A stretch of DNA of 64,000 nucleotides from Clavelina lepadiformis (GCF_947623445.1 NC_135246.1:684501-748500); one strand, 5' to 3'. Positions 37,839 to 50,861 are shown, counted from the first letter of the stretch. Numbers and translations are program-made. Notes: generated by a model not told the origin, from the sequence alone.

Positions 37839-40800
37839 ATGAAAGGCTTTTCAATTTTTGCAAAGACAGTTTTGTTATTTTTGTCAGTTTATGGAGTCAT
37901 CGTCATTTTAACTGGAGTTGTTTTGCTGCAAAGGTACGAGAATTTCAAATTGAACGTATTTGTGAAATGGAAATGATCTGGATATAACGTTTTTGTGTTT
38001 GTAGTTTACTTGGCGATATTATCATGAGCTTTTTTGGATTGAACGGATGTGATTTTATTTTGACAGAGTCGTCCAAAAAGCTGCGTCAAAGGAATTCTCA
38101 TTAGATCAAGGTTAGTAGAAGAAAGACGGAATCTTTAACAGCTAAAATTTTAGAATTTGTAGTTTACAAAGCACATTCACTTCAACTGAACAACGAAATC
38201 CGTACGAATACCATCGTTAGCAATAATGGTTGTTCAAAACTTGAAAGCTCCTATAGTTCAGGACAAACATTAAAGCATCTTAATCGTAGAAAGTGCCTAT
38301 TTCACCATAATGTACTCATACTGATATGACTGATATAGAAGTTGCCAGCATTAAGGTAGCGCTAGATTTTCTAATTTGAAAACAGATACTAAACAGCACC
38401 TGTTGAATGTTCCCATGCACACCCCAATATTAATCTTAAAATTAATAAGAATGTTAGCTGAATAATTTCTAATTCATAAAGTACTAGTTCAAGCGGGTCT
38501 TTCAAATTTCTATACAAAAATGATTTTCACAAATGTTTTGGAGAAAAACAACTTTTCTACATTTGTTTAGACTGCGATTCTGCAAGCCAAGCAGTATGGT
38601 AAGTACTCTGAAAAGTTATCAAAAATCTGAGTGTGCGTGTTTGGGTGCCATAGTAAGGAAACTATTGTAGTTGATCAGTACATTTGCTTGTTATTGAATA
38701 TGAGATTTTACACCCTTGAGAGAATCGTTTCACAAAACTTTATCGACATCGACAACACTTTCCGTGAAAATGTTTTTCTTTCTTTGCGCTTTTTTCGATA
38801 AACGTTGACTTATGACCGTTGACCTTATGACGATTAATCATGATTGGTCAATTGATTAATCGGGCCGTTTAAATATGTACACCATGTGTTTTTTTAAGAT
38901 TGTAAATTTTAAAAACCATATTTTATGTTCATGTAAGCAACATGTATTTTATAATGTAAACACAATTATCAAGTATATTAGTACATTAGTTTTGACACGA
39001 TGTGCAAAGCAAAACGGCCGATAACGGAAAACGATTACGTAAAACTTACAACAAAATTTTTTCCTGTAAATACAGCAATGGATCTTCGACCCATCAGAGC
39101 TTAATAGAGTTAAAAAATCACAAACTGAAATCTTTCAGCAAAGTTGTCCAAGTCATCATTCATGAAATTCAGGTAAATCACTCGCTTTGTTTTGTCAAGT
39201 AAAAAATTCATTGATACGAGTTTTTTTTTACTTTTTTTAATTTTTGTTGACAATTTAAGCGAAATTTTTTTATCTTTAAACGATTCGTAAACTCTTCAAA
39301 TAGTCACGAAAAACCTGTAAAGAAAGCGCCGTTTATCACTGCACTGAACTTCGCTGTGGTTTGGGTTGTACCATGCACCAGATAGCCAGTTGTATGATGA
39401 CGTCACTGTCCATGAACCGCACCCTGCTCCTCGCATACAACAGCAGGGGTTCTTTCGGTGTCTTCAAAAGCAGACGTTTACACGAAAATATTTTCTTGCC
39501 GGTTTCACCAGGATGCAATTTCGCAAACGAAACTGACGGAATCGCTGGTAATTTACAAAGGAAACGAACGTATTTGAAAGACTCATGATCAATCTGTTCA
39601 TTAATAAAGACTAGTTTAAGATTTTTTACTGATTTGTAACAAAAACCTAACTTATTTTAAAAAAAATTAGTTTTCATAATTCTCATTTGTCAAATAAAAA
39701 TATAGCAACTTAATTTTGCAACAATCAAAATATCAAACTTTTTTATTGTCAAGTCCACAGGCCTCCTAAATACTGGGAGTTTAACATGACAACTTTCCCA
39801 AGCTTTGTTAGAAAAGGAATCAATCAATTGCATCCACTTCCAATGTCTTGGTGGGTTGGGCAAGTGATGACGTATCTCATGAGACTTCAACCTGACGTAG
39901 AAGAAGACATAAATAGAAAATTGGAACTCGGAAAACCTTACGTGGGGTACGAAAGAACCCTCTTCAAATAACTTACATTATAGACCGTAAAAATCGCAAA
40001 GATTCAATTCTTGTGATGAATGCTTCTTCATTAATTTCTGACTTCAATGGGTTCAAGTTCACTTTTAAGATATGATTCTGAAACAAGTTATTAGGAAGTT
40101 ATAAATATATTTCAATGCAGGTATCGTTTTCAAAATTTAAAATGCCGATTCTGGTGGGTTGAAATTGCTGATGAACCTTGCAACACCGTTTGTGGGTCTT
40201 GGAATTTCAAAAACCTTAATTTTTTTCATATTCAGACTTCACATTCGACGATCCGACAAGTTGTTACACGAAGCAGGATTACATGATGTCGATGGATATA
40301 TGGCCGTTGTAGAAAGATGGTTTGAAAAGTACGAAACTCTTCATACGCGAGCTTACGACAGACGAAGAAGAGTTTATTTGGCCACAGACGATTTATCTGT
40401 ACTTCGTGAAATTATGGAAAGGTAGGTGTAGCAGACATAATACAAAAAAATATCTAAAAAGTTTGTTTTTGACTACTTTATCTCTGAAAAAACGTTTATT
40501 CGTAATTTGAAACTTCCGATTTTGTCAAACATTTCTGTCAACTTTCAGCTTTCGTTGCATGTTTGTTTAATTTCAAACCATTAAGTGCAGTATTCATAAT
40601 ATTTCAGCCCATGCAAGTCTATGACGTAATTTACAGTTTTAAGGTTTTCAATTTCTAAGGGGAATCTTTAAAACGTAGTCGTTGCAAGGTTGGAACTTTG
40701 CAAACTGACACTCACTTCAACACTTGTGCTTCGTAGATATCCTGATTACGAGATTGTTTACAATAATGAAAGCATCACTTCGGCGGCAAACACGAGGGAA

Positions 40801-41646
40801 CGTGGAAACGAAGCTTCAATGAAACTTGTTTTAGCTGATATATTTGCCTTGACCAGAGCAAATTACGTGGTGTGCACGTTTTCGTCAAACGTGAGTAGTG
40901 AAGAGGAAACATATTTTTAGAAATTATCAACTATTTTATTAAGAATCAAATGTGTTTGTTCACTGATTTCTACGTTTTTCTTTAAACACAAAATTTCAAT
41001 CTAGTACGACTATTGAAGTAACTTATTTTATTTTTACTTCAACTTAGAAATGAATGTAAATATGACTCAAAAATTATTGTTTTTCTTTGCTTTCAAAAGC
41101 AACATAGATTTTTTTAAATCGTTGCTATATAACCCATGATATACTATATCTGACAACAAAGAAAATATCCATTTTAGTTATATTTATATAAATTTATTTA
41201 TTTATATTTATTTTCCATTTTGAACAGTTTAAAAGCTTTTTTTCAATCTTCCTTTCAGTTTGATATCTATACAAAACCACCTGACATTCAAGATTTTTCA
41301 GTGCCAATGATTGTTAATATTTATGTTTTTATGAACTCATATTTTACACCAGATATGTAGATTAGTTTACGAATTGATGCAAACAATCCACGGAGACGCG
41401 ACTAACTTCTTGTTCTCACTCGATCGATCCTACAACTTCCATAAACGGACGATGCCGACATTTCATCGAGTTGTCTTACAACACGAACCACAACAGAAAT
41501 TTGAATTGGAATTGGCGGTCGGGGACAATGTGTTGCCAATTTCGAAAATATGGGCCACTAATACATGGACGGGTCGAAACATCAGAACTGGAAAAACCGG
41601 GACTTACCCCGACTATAAAGTCAAAGTTCATTCTAATGTAAATTGA
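37839..41646 (+). CDS. FUT8: alpha-1,6-fucosyltransferase (core fucosylation)
   Basis: A Golgi type II enzyme that moves fucose from GDP-fucose to the innermost GlcNAc of N-glycans. Nine exons, phases all closing: 37839-37933, 38067-38110, 38571-38598, 39010-39172, 39304-39547, 39754-39946, 40236-40421, 40737-40890 and 41353-41646 (TGA). Total 1401 nt, 466 residues. Residues about 10-30 form the signal anchor (TVLLFLSVYGVIVILTGVVL). The Cys-rich block CGLGCTMHQIASCMM follows near residue 125. Donor-site motifs are HIRRSDK (about 258-264; human HVRRTDK), HEAG, YLATDD (about 303-308) and CTFSSN joined to ICRLVYELMQ across a splice junction. A C-terminal SH3 domain (about 400-460) ends RTGKTGTYPDYKV. 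It is about 110 residues shorter than human, mostly in the stem coiled coil and near residue 190, where a small exon could have been missed. Confidence 0.93.
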
Positions 41647-44141
41647 TTATTTTTTTATTTGATCTTTTTATGACTTGAAGAAGATTTATGACAAAGCTGC
41701 TGTAACTGTTTTCTCACAAAGAAACTTTTATGTTTTCATATTTAAAAGTTGTCTCAATAACTGTCAGAAACAAATTATAAAAGAGAACGATTAAAAAAAT
41801 AAAAACTTGGAAATAAGTTAAGTATAAAATGATAGAAATGAGCAAGTCAAGTTAAATGCTTTTATACTCAACAGGTTTTATGCAAATTTAACTTAAGTTT
41901 ATTAACCGTTGTAACCATTAATCTAAGCAGTTACAAAATTGTTAACGCGCAAAACATTTCCAACAGTTGTAGCCTAAATTCAGAAAACATACTTCTAGTC
42001 AGGTAATTCGTTTTGTTGATGAGAAATAACCATCGTCATAACCAATACTTAAACATAACACGCAAAAAACTTTTCGACATAATGATAATAATAACAAGAT
42101 AATAGCCACAGATATAGAAAAGTGAGAAAGAGAACTTCAACAGGAACAAGATTTACCCAATTTGGTTCTCTCCCCACATCTTAAAAACAATGATTTAAGA
42201 AAGTTTTCTACATTTGTTGGAATCCGTCATCTATAGGCCTACATTCGACTTTGATAAAGTAAATGACGTAGTTTCCAAAATATTGAAGCGTTAACATCGA
42301 ATTGTTTCCAAAATGCACTAATTTAACTACTGTTGTAAGTTACCAAACTTAGTTCAAGCTTCCAAACGCGCGAGCAGGAGAGAAAATAGTTTCCCACTAA
42401 GCAGACATATTATTGCAACCAGCCGGAAACGGTAACTCATAAAGTATTAAAGAAATAACTGTGTAATACGATAAAGTCTAAGTACATACTATAAATTTTA
42501 GTTGATAGCATCAGTGGCAATTAAGTTTTCATAAGTTTGAAGAGAATGTACGCTACAGTATTGACGTAACAAAGTAATTACGACATTTGTGAACAACTAC
42601 AAATCGTACAAGTGATCGGGCATTAGAGTTGAAAGTACGTAATTGCTACTACACCGCAGATTTCACATAATCATATTTGCTTGCCCAGCAAGGCTTCCTC
42701 AGAGAAAACGGACAATAAATTAAACCGCATATGTACGTCATTTTGTGATTAATTAGAAATTTAGATACGTTTTTAAAGTAAAGACGTCATATTTACGATC
42801 CACTTTATTTTATTATCATCGTGAATCAGAATTCTATGAGTATAATTGTTGCTAGACTGCCTGATACTTATTGAAACTTAAATTTTTCAAAAATAACATT
42901 TCGGAAATGTGAAGCATCTACAAGTTTTACAGCAGCAGCTTTTTAGTGATCAGTAGGGCGATTATTTTTTGACTTGTCAAAAAAAGTCAAAAATTTGTCA
43001 AATTTACAGCATTAGGTCAAAAAATGTCAAAATTGTTTACAAAGTCAAAATTTTTTACCAAGTGAAAATTGTTTGCAAACTGCATTTTCGTGGTGTCTTA
43101 GAGATTGCACTGTAGGTGAACCTACATTTTACATTGTACACCTTGTAGCCTACTTTATACTGCTGTAAATGGCCCATTGTCTACTTATTGTGAATCAGCT
43201 CTTGCTTCGGTTTTGCTTTAGATAGTTCAATAACTTCAGGCATCTTTAGTTTAGAGTGTTAGACAAATGTATTGAACAGTTTCTTAGTTGCAGTTTTTTT
43301 GGCAGTGATTTATAATTAGCTCATTTCCTTTTTCAGAATAGGCTAGGTCTGTGTTCAGATTTTTGCCCTTATTTACTACAATAAATTTTAACTTTTGGTA
43401 CAATAGTGCGTAATTTAATTACTTGAGTTCTTCATATGTCAAAATTTGTTTAAAAAAAGTTTTTTAATGTCAAAATTTGTCAAAATTTTCAATTTTTAGG
43501 TCAAAAACTTTCGTTTTTTAGGTCAAAAAATAATCGCCCTAGTGATCAGCTTTAATCAAAATTATTACATTGGTGTAAGTCAGTGAAAACAAGTCCATTA
43601 TTTGCCATTACAACGTCTACTGTAAAAACGCGTCATGAGATATAACAAAGAATTAACAACAAGGGATATTTTGTGAAAGTAGATCTTAAAACGCAAAATA
43701 GAGGTTTTGTTAAAATCCGCCTGAATTTTTTAAAATTCAGGCTATTTCAAGATTATACTCTTCTGCTACTATGTTGCTATATGCTAATCACTAACTTTAG
43801 CAATATGCGTTTAACGTGCGACTGCTATTTAACTACTTCTACAAACTAATTATCTTAAAGCTAACTTGCCATTAGCTCTTTGCAATTGCATTTATAACCG
43901 TCATAATCTAATAAATTCTACGCAAAGCAGCGTTTTATTGTGTTGGTAAACGCCGACCTCCATAGCCCTGGGGGTAAAAATCCACATCTATTTTTGGAGA
44001 CCATCATTCATTTTTAAAACAAGTTACTTCGACTTGTTATCAATGTTCTTGAAGTTTCTATGTTAATTGTAGTTTTCGGTTTTAAGGTTTTGTTACAAAA
44101 AATTATATTAATCCACCTCATCTTAATAACTTATCTTATAG
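41647..44141. other. intergenic between FUT8 and the PITP array
   Basis: Holds the FUT8 3' UTR (AATAAA near 41797) and the hAT MITE at 42954-43541. No gene is seen otherwise. Confidence 0.4.
42954..43541. mobile_element. hAT-type MITE with intact target duplication
   Basis: A 588-bp element with inverted ends TAGGGCGATTATTTTTTGAC and its complement, flanked by the 8-bp direct repeat GTGATCAG at 42946-42953 and 43542-43549. The termini and 8-bp duplication fit hAT. Copies of (T)GTCAAAA cluster near both ends and are likely transposase-binding repeats. There is no coding capacity. Confidence 0.8.
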
Positions 44142-46056
44142 ACTTGTTTCGTGCAGGGTATGAGTTAGTTAAGAACACAGTTTAAACAAGAAACTCTACG
44201 TGTATGCAGCATGCAGTAAACACTCTGTTTTTAATAGGGCTACTATCAGTTAAATATGTTCATTAATGTTGAAAATAACGTAACAAGTAACGTGCATAAT
44301 ACAGTACATCCTGCATAATATTTCCGATATCATCATTCTTCGACATAACCAAAACAACAAATAGTAGTTGCAGTCTAAACCTACTCCTCAGCATCAGTAT
44401 TTTTATGGAGGCTAATAACTTTTAAAAACTAATAGAAACAAATTGACACGATAAAGTCTTAGTAAAGACCAATTAACAAAATGTATAGGTGTAACAGAAA
44501 AATTGAAATCTTGAATGAAAGTTTGGGACAAGTTCTCTGTTGAAGGGTAAAAATTTAAAAACATATTTCATAGTTTTCGTTTTTAAACAAGGTTACTAAA
44601 GCATGGCTAGATTGCGAAAAGAATACAGGATTGTTTTACCAGTCACCGTCGATGAGTACAAGATTGCTCATCTGTGGAGCATTTCTGAAAGAAGCAAGCT
44701 CGAAACTGGAGGGTGGAATGGCGTCGAAATTATAGTCAATGAACCAAGCGAGATCGGGCAATTCACTCACAAAATATGGCACATTGCTGACAAGGTGCCT
44801 CGAGTGATTCGAGCACTGGCCCCTAAAGGCTCTATCGAAATACACGAGAAATCATGGAATACCCATCCGACCTGTAAGACCGAGCTGTCAAATCCTGAAT
44901 ACATGAAAGAGGGTTTCCAGGTTGAAACGAAGACAGTGTGCCACATCTTGGAGAGTCAGAAAATGTTCACAACTTGCCCGAAGATGAATGGAAAAGTGTT
45001 GAAGTTGTTCACATCGATCTCGTCAACGATCCAACCGACTCCAGAGATTACTCCCAGGAGTATGACCTCAAGCTCTTTAAATCAGCAAAGACTGGCAGAG
45101 GACCGTATGATGAGGATTGGAAAACTCAGTTGAAATCTCAATCACCGCCAACGTACATGTGCGTCTATAAGATGGTCAGTGTAGAGTTTAAATGGTGGGG
45201 TCTGCAAGACAACTTCGAGTCCATGATTCACAAAGCAACAAGAAGACTATTCACGAGTCTACATCGCCAAGTGGTCTGTTGGATAGACGACTGGCATGGA
45301 TCGAGCTTGGAGGAATTAAGAATATACGAGCAGGAGACAAAAGAAGAACTCGATCGAATGCGTAGATCTGATGGAGTAAGAGGAATGGTAGAAAAATAAT
45401 TCTGTTGTAACAAAAAACAAAACTTTTTTTGGAAAACATGTACAAAAATCATCGTTTAAATTCATTGGTTTAATAACAAAATTTATCAACGCTAAGTTAA
45501 TATACAGTTGTAGTTATGTGAGATAAAAGTTACTATAAAATGTCCACTTGTATCTCCATGCAAACACCTGCGTTTTAAATTCTGTTGTTACATTATATGA
45601 GCATGAATATAATTTGCATGCAAGTCATGACCTGGAAATCTCCTCGTGCGAAGTTTTACTCAGTTTAAAAAAATAGTTGTTCAACTTGTATCAAATCACA
45701 GAGATCAAAATTTAAAAATGTATATTGTTCTAAGTAAGCGTGTCACTATATTTCGTAAGCAAATTAAAGAGTGTCTATTGTAATCTACTGTCTTGTAAAG
45801 TAGAAATTAGATTTTCATGCGAGTTCTATTTAAAGAATTAGTGTAAAACATGCATATTGTATATTGTTGTTTTATCAATATAAACAAAACTTACGTCATC
45901 ACATAAATATACAGAAACTGCTTGCGCACATATTAGTGTAAATGTTGTATATGTTACGTATATCACAAACACTCAATGAAAATAGCAGGAATTATTGATA
46001 AGACTGCACAATTATACACTACACAAGAATGTATTCACGTCACGTTTTATTAAGAT
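44142..46056 (+). repeat. PITP tandem duplication, unit 1
   Basis: Begins GACTTGTTTCGTGCAG and ends near TTATTAAGATAACTAA. Unit 2 at 46624-48763 repeats it in direct orientation with high identity through the upstream, coding and downstream parts. Confidence 0.85.
44603..45399 (+). pseudogene. class I phosphatidylinositol transfer protein copy with a frameshift
   Basis: Same start (MARLRKEYRIVLPVTVDEYK) and same end (GVRGMVEK) as the intact copy at 47293-48093, but 797 against 801 nt. The only length difference is 4 bp missing after KTVC near 44942. This shifts the frame, so that the frame begun at the ATG stops at 45133 while the second half stays open in another frame to 45399. Few substitutions elsewhere mean the loss is recent. 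The possibility of a sequencing error in this single spot remains. Confidence 0.8.
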
Positions 46057-46078
46057 AACTAAATTACAAAGTAAGGTT

Positions 46079-46101
46079 GGGCCGCAGGTTGGACATCCCT
46101 G
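46079..46101. repeat. isolated hAT-like terminus
   Basis: The complement reads CAGGGATGTCCAACCTGCGG, resembling the ends of Charlie-type hAT repeats. No matching second end was found nearby, so it is probably a solo relic at the junction between the PITP units. Confidence 0.3.
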
Positions 46102-46862
46102 CTCTAAATGTTCACGTTAGATCGTCTTTTCGGTACGCCATGTAATTAAGTCACGGTTGATTAAGAAAATTCTTTTGGCAGTAGTATTCGCACAATATTT
46201 CGCTTTTTTAATTGTCAATATTTTTTTTATGTTTTTTCACGTACGAATAATTGTTCAATACGCCTCCTTAATAACAGGAGGGGCTGTTTTTATTCTGATG
46301 ACGCACGTCTACAACATTTCGCCCATTGACATCGCATTAACGCAAACTGTTTCCATTCCCTTCCTTTTCAAACTTTTTTTATAATTTTTTTGGTTATGGT
46401 TTTATTGTTTTAGCTTAATAAGTTTAGAATCAGACTTTTTTATTCTTACATGTTCATTTCTTTTTTTATTTCAAAAGATTGCGTTAAGTCCTTTTATCCT
46501 ACATCTCGGCGGATACAAAAACTCAGCTAGGTGACCGGGCTTGTTTAGTAGCAAATTCAAATTGAAAAATGGTACTTTGCATTGTTTAAGATAGGGCTTC
46601 GCATGGGCCTACAGCCCATTAAAGACTTGTTTCGTGCAGAGTACGAGTTAATTAAGAACATAGGTTAAACAAGAAACTCTACGTGTATGCACCACGTAGT
46701 AAACACTCTGTGTTAAAATAGAGCTACTATCAGTTAAATACGTTCAACGTAACAAGTAACGCAATGTCAATACGTCAGGAAAGGTGCATATAACGATAGA
46801 GTACCCATCTTGCGTGAAGTTAAATTCCAAAGCGCTCTTCTGACAGCGAGCAAAGTAAAAAC

Positions 46863-46985
46863 ATGGCAGGAATGCGAAAAGAATACAGAGTTGTTTTGCC
46901 ACTCCTTTGTGGATCATAGCTGAAAGATGCAAGACCGGGACTGGAGATAGAATGATAGAGAGTGGGGTGACATGTAGCTCGAAAA
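46863..46985 (+). pseudogene. fragment of a third PITP copy
   Basis: Reads MAGMRKEYRVVLP, the PITP start, then collapses with a deletion and stops. Later bases still align with the SISERSKLETGG region of the intact gene. Only the first roughly 50 codons are represented. Confidence 0.65.
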
Positions 46986-47292
46986 TTACTATGACAAACA
47001 TCCTGCATAATATTTCCGGTATCATCATTTTTCGACATAAACAAAACAACAAATAGCAGTTGTAGTCTAAACCTACTCCTCAGCATCAGTATTTTGATGG
47101 AGGCTAATAGCTTTTAAAAAGTAATAGAAACAAATTGACACGATAAAGTCTTAGTAAAGACCAATTCACAAAATGTAGGTGTGATAAAGAAATCGAAATC
47201 TTGAGTGAAAGTTTGGGACAAGTTCACCGTTGAAGGGTAAAAATTTAAAAACATATTTCATAGTTTTCGTTTTTAAACAAGGTTACTAAAGC

Positions 47293-48093
47293 ATGGCTAG
47301 ATTGCGAAAAGAATACAGGATTGTTTTACCAGTCACCGTCGATGAGTACAAGATTGCTCATCTGTGGAGCATTTCTGAAAGAAGCAAGCTCGAAACTGGA
47401 GGCGGGAATGGCGTCGAAATTATAGTCAATGAACCAAGCGAGATCGGGCAATTCACTCACAAAATATGGCACATTGCTGACAAGGTGCCTCGAGTGATTC
47501 GAGCACTGGCTCCTAAAGGCTCTATCGAGATACATGAGAAATCATGGAACACCCATCCGACCTGTAAGACCGAGCTGTCAAATCCTGATTACATGAAAGA
47601 GGGTTTCCAGGTTGAAACGAAGACAGTGTGCTTGTCAGATCTCGGAGAGTCCGAAAATGTTCACAACTTGCCAGAAGATGAATGGAAAAGTGTTGAGGTT
47701 GTTCACATCGATCTTGTCAACGATCCAACCGACTCCAGAGATTACTCCCAGGAGTATGACCTCAAGCTCTTTAAATCAGCAAAAACTGGCAGAGGACCGT
47801 ATGCTGAGGATTGGAAAACTCAGTTGAAATCTCAATCACCGCCAACGTACATGTGCGTCTATAAGCTGGTCAGTGTAGAGTTCAAATGGTGGGGTCTGCA
47901 AGACAACTTCGAGTCCAGGATTCACAAAGCAACAAGAAGACTATTCACGAGTCTACATCGCCAAGTGGTCTGTTGGATAGACGACTGGTATGGATTGAGC
48001 TTAGAGGAATTGAGAATACACGAGCAAGAGACGAAAGAAGAACTCGAACGAATGCTTAGATCTGATGGAGTAAGAGGAATGGTAGAAAAATAA
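47293..48093 (+). CDS. class I phosphatidylinositol transfer protein, intronless
   Basis: 266 residues in one exon, the full length of PITPNA/PITPNB (about 270). Members shuttle phosphatidylinositol and phosphatidylcholine between membranes in the cytosol and support phosphoinositide signalling. Visible family blocks: KEYRIVLPVTVDEYK at the N-terminus, ETGGGNGVEIIVNEP, TGRGP (about residue 195), PPTYMCVYKLVSVEFKWWG, RRLFTSLHRQVVCWIDDW and the C-terminal RGMVEK. The lack of any intron, in a window where every other gene has several, suggests an origin by retroposition followed by segmental duplication, but no poly(A) tract or target duplication is visible to prove it. An AATAAA follows near 48218. 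It is the only intact member of a three-copy array. Confidence 0.92.
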   Translation: MARLRKEYRIVLPVTVDEYKIAHLWSISERSKLETGGGNGVEIIVNEPSEIGQFTHKIWHIADKVPRVIRALAPKGSIEIHEKSWNTHPTCKTELSNPDYMKEGFQVETKTVCLSDLGESENVHNLPEDEWKSVEVVHIDLVNDPTDSRDYSQEYDLKLFKSAKTGRGPYAEDWKTQLKSQSPPTYMCVYKLVSVEFKWWGLQDNFESRIHKATRRLFTSLHRQVVCWIDDWYGLSLEELRIHEQETKEELERMLRSDGVRGMVEK

Positions 48094-48763
48094 TTCTGTT
48101 ATAACAAAAAACAAAAATGTTTTTTGGAAAACATGTACAAAAATAATCGTTTAACTTCATTAGTCTAATAACAAAATTTATCAACGCTGAGTCAATATAC
48201 AGTTATAATTATGTAAAATAAAAGTTACTATAATGACCACTTGTATCTCAATGCAAACAACTGTGTTTAAAATTCTGTTGTTGCATTATATGAGCATGAA
48301 TATAATTTGCATGCAAGTCATGACCTCGAAATCACTTCTTGCGAAGTTTTGCTCAGTTTAAGAAAACAGTTGTTCAACTTGTATCAAATCACAGAGGTAT
48401 AATCAAAATTTAAAAATGTATATTGTTCTAAGTAAGTATGTCACTATATTTCGTAAGCAAATTAAAGAGTGTCTACTGTAATCTACTGTCTTGTAAAGTA
48501 GAAATTAGAATTTCATGCGAGTTCTATTTAAAGAATTGGTGTAAAACATGCATATTGTATATTGTTGTTTTTATCAATACTGTATAAACAAAAATTACGT
48601 CATCGCAAAATATACAGAAACTGCTTGCGCACATATTAGTGTAAATGTTGTGTATGTTACGTATATCACAAAAACTCAATGAAAATAGCAGGAAGTGTTG
48701 ATGAGATTGCAAAACTATACACTACACAAGAAAGTATTCACGTCACGTTTTATTAAGATAACT

Positions 48764-50702
48764 AATGTATTTCTAAAGTATAGAAGTTTCACGATAACGG
48801 GTTAACCCGGGTCAAGATATGCTAAATTAGTAGTCGCTTAACGTGTCTCCGGTCAAATCAGTTTGCTGAAATTTAGTTTGAAATTTTTATAAAATTTATC
48901 TGTTACCCTGTAGCCAATTTAAAAGTTATTTTAATAACCCTGAAAACAAATTATAAAGACGTTTATAACAACTGCAAATTTTTTGAATTTAGACATTTTC
49001 TAAAAAAGTCCTATATAGAGCTAAAAATTATTTATCTAATTTAACAACCAGCGATTAAGTATGACTTAGATTCTAACCGTTGACCATTAATTTGATCCCA
49101 ATAGCTGTTACCAAATAAGGAATGGGTGTGCTTGTTTCAGAAATTCTCTGGGGATGGCTTCAAAAGGTTTTCATAACGTCTTTGTCACCAGGTTGATATC
49201 ATTCCAGTCCAGGTTGTGTTTGACTTGATGCTAATTTACTATGGTAACTCGATCGGCCTCTGGTGACCATTTCAACAATCAAGTAATTATCGTAAGAGGG
49301 CAATGTCCACATTTAATTGAGCCTCTTCAAACATAGACAAAACGGAAAGCGGAATTCGGATAAACCGTCAGATAGGAAGTTTGACTAATTTCGATATGTG
49401 TGGACCAATAACCTAAGAACCGATCGCAAAACCAAGTCTGGAAAACGGCCACTTAATCCCACTACAAAACCTAAGTGAAATTTGGCGTAAAATAAAAAGA
49501 ATTTTAGTTTTCTGATATTGTAAGACCCTTTGCGAAACTATTTTTTGCAATCATTTTAAATATATCTGCACGGTGCGACTCTATACAAGGGTCGGCGGAA
49601 TATAAACCTTCAAGGTTCTCCAATGATAGAGCACTGGAGCACTGGAGCACTGGAGCACTGGAGCACTGGAGCACTGGAGCACTGGAGCACTGGAGCACTG
49701 GAGCACTGGAGCACTGGAGCACTGGAGCACTGGAGCACTGGAGCACTGGAGCACTGGAGCACTGGAGCACTGGAGCACTGGAGCACTGGAGCACTGGAGC
49801 ACTGGAGCACTAGAACAGTGGAACACTGAACGAGAAGTTTAACCTGCATCTGATTTCAGATGAGCTGACGCGTTTTTCTTCACAGTATTTCTCTGCTCTG
49901 ACGTAGAAGCAGGTCGCAGTATTGCGCAAAAACAGATAAAAACTTTGTTTACAATCAAGAAAGAAACAATAGTTTGTGATTTTAATGTTAGCAATGAATT
50001 AACGTAACCAAACTAAGAAGTTTGTAAAAAAAATATTCAACGAAAAAGTTGAGCCACGAAAGGAAAAATAAAATCCAAAATATTCGTTACCCGCCACCTG
50101 TAGCTATAGTACATGAAGTGACGTAAAATTAGAGTCTGCAGGCATCTGACTTTTCATCGTTTTAGATTTTAAATGACCCCGGGCCATGTTCGTTCTTCAG
50201 AAGAATGCCAAAAATCTAATGGCAATTTGGTCGCATAATCACTTATCCGCGTCGTACAACGCGTCTGATGAACTTGAAATGTATTTGCTTGCTACGTGGT
50301 GAAAACAACTCCTTATCAGCGCGAATTTTTTCATCATCAAGCTCTCCATAAACAAACCGGACAATAACCTAAAAAATGAGAATTTGTTTTAAATCGCCCG
50401 TAGCCTTATAAACTGTGGTCTGCATGGGTTTGTCGGAAGATCAATTGATCAATGTTATTGCGTGTTGGACGTAATGAACTTTAATTCCATGTAGACGTCA
50501 TTGATTTATGTCAACATAACAACACAATATAGGGCAGCTTGGAACCTCACTGTATATAAAGCGATTCTAAGCAACGTATGAGGAAAATAAGCTAACGTGA
50601 GCTTTTTCATTGAAACACTACCAAGCGAGGTACTACAGTATCTATTAAAGTGATCTTCAACCAAGAGAATAAAATGTTAAATGACGTCAATAACACAAAG
50701 CA
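48764..50702. other. intergenic with a minisatellite
   Basis: Contains the 8-bp minisatellite at 49629-49811. No other feature was recognised. Confidence 0.4.
49629..49811. repeat. 8-bp minisatellite, about 23 perfect units
   Basis: Unit GAGCACTG, 183 bp without a mismatch, decaying on the right into TAGAACAGTGGAACACTG. The unit contains no stop in any phase on either strand, so the long open frames here (repeating VLQCSSAP or ALEHWSTG) are artefacts. Confidence 0.95.
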
Positions 50703-50861
50703 TCATAAAGGGCTTTCGACATGGGCTCGTGTGGAAGCAACATAGCTCTGTCTTCTCTCGTCAAATATAGGCTTGGAGTTCGAGTTGAAGTTTGAAAGTT
50801 TTTTCGCCTCTTCATAACTGGGAAGATGATCAACTGGATGCTGATGCTCCTCCTGATTGCT

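Larger units (their letters stand above)
46624..48763 (+). repeat. PITP tandem duplication, unit 2
   Basis: Direct repeat of unit 1. It differs mainly by about 225 bp of extra sequence at 46771-46995, which includes a relic of a third PITP start region. Confidence 0.85.

Noticed and set aside
49504-49849. Four overlapping open frames with VLQCSSAP or ALEHWSTG repeats.
   Set aside because: They are translations of the 8-bp minisatellite, which lacks stops in every frame. There is no start or splice context.
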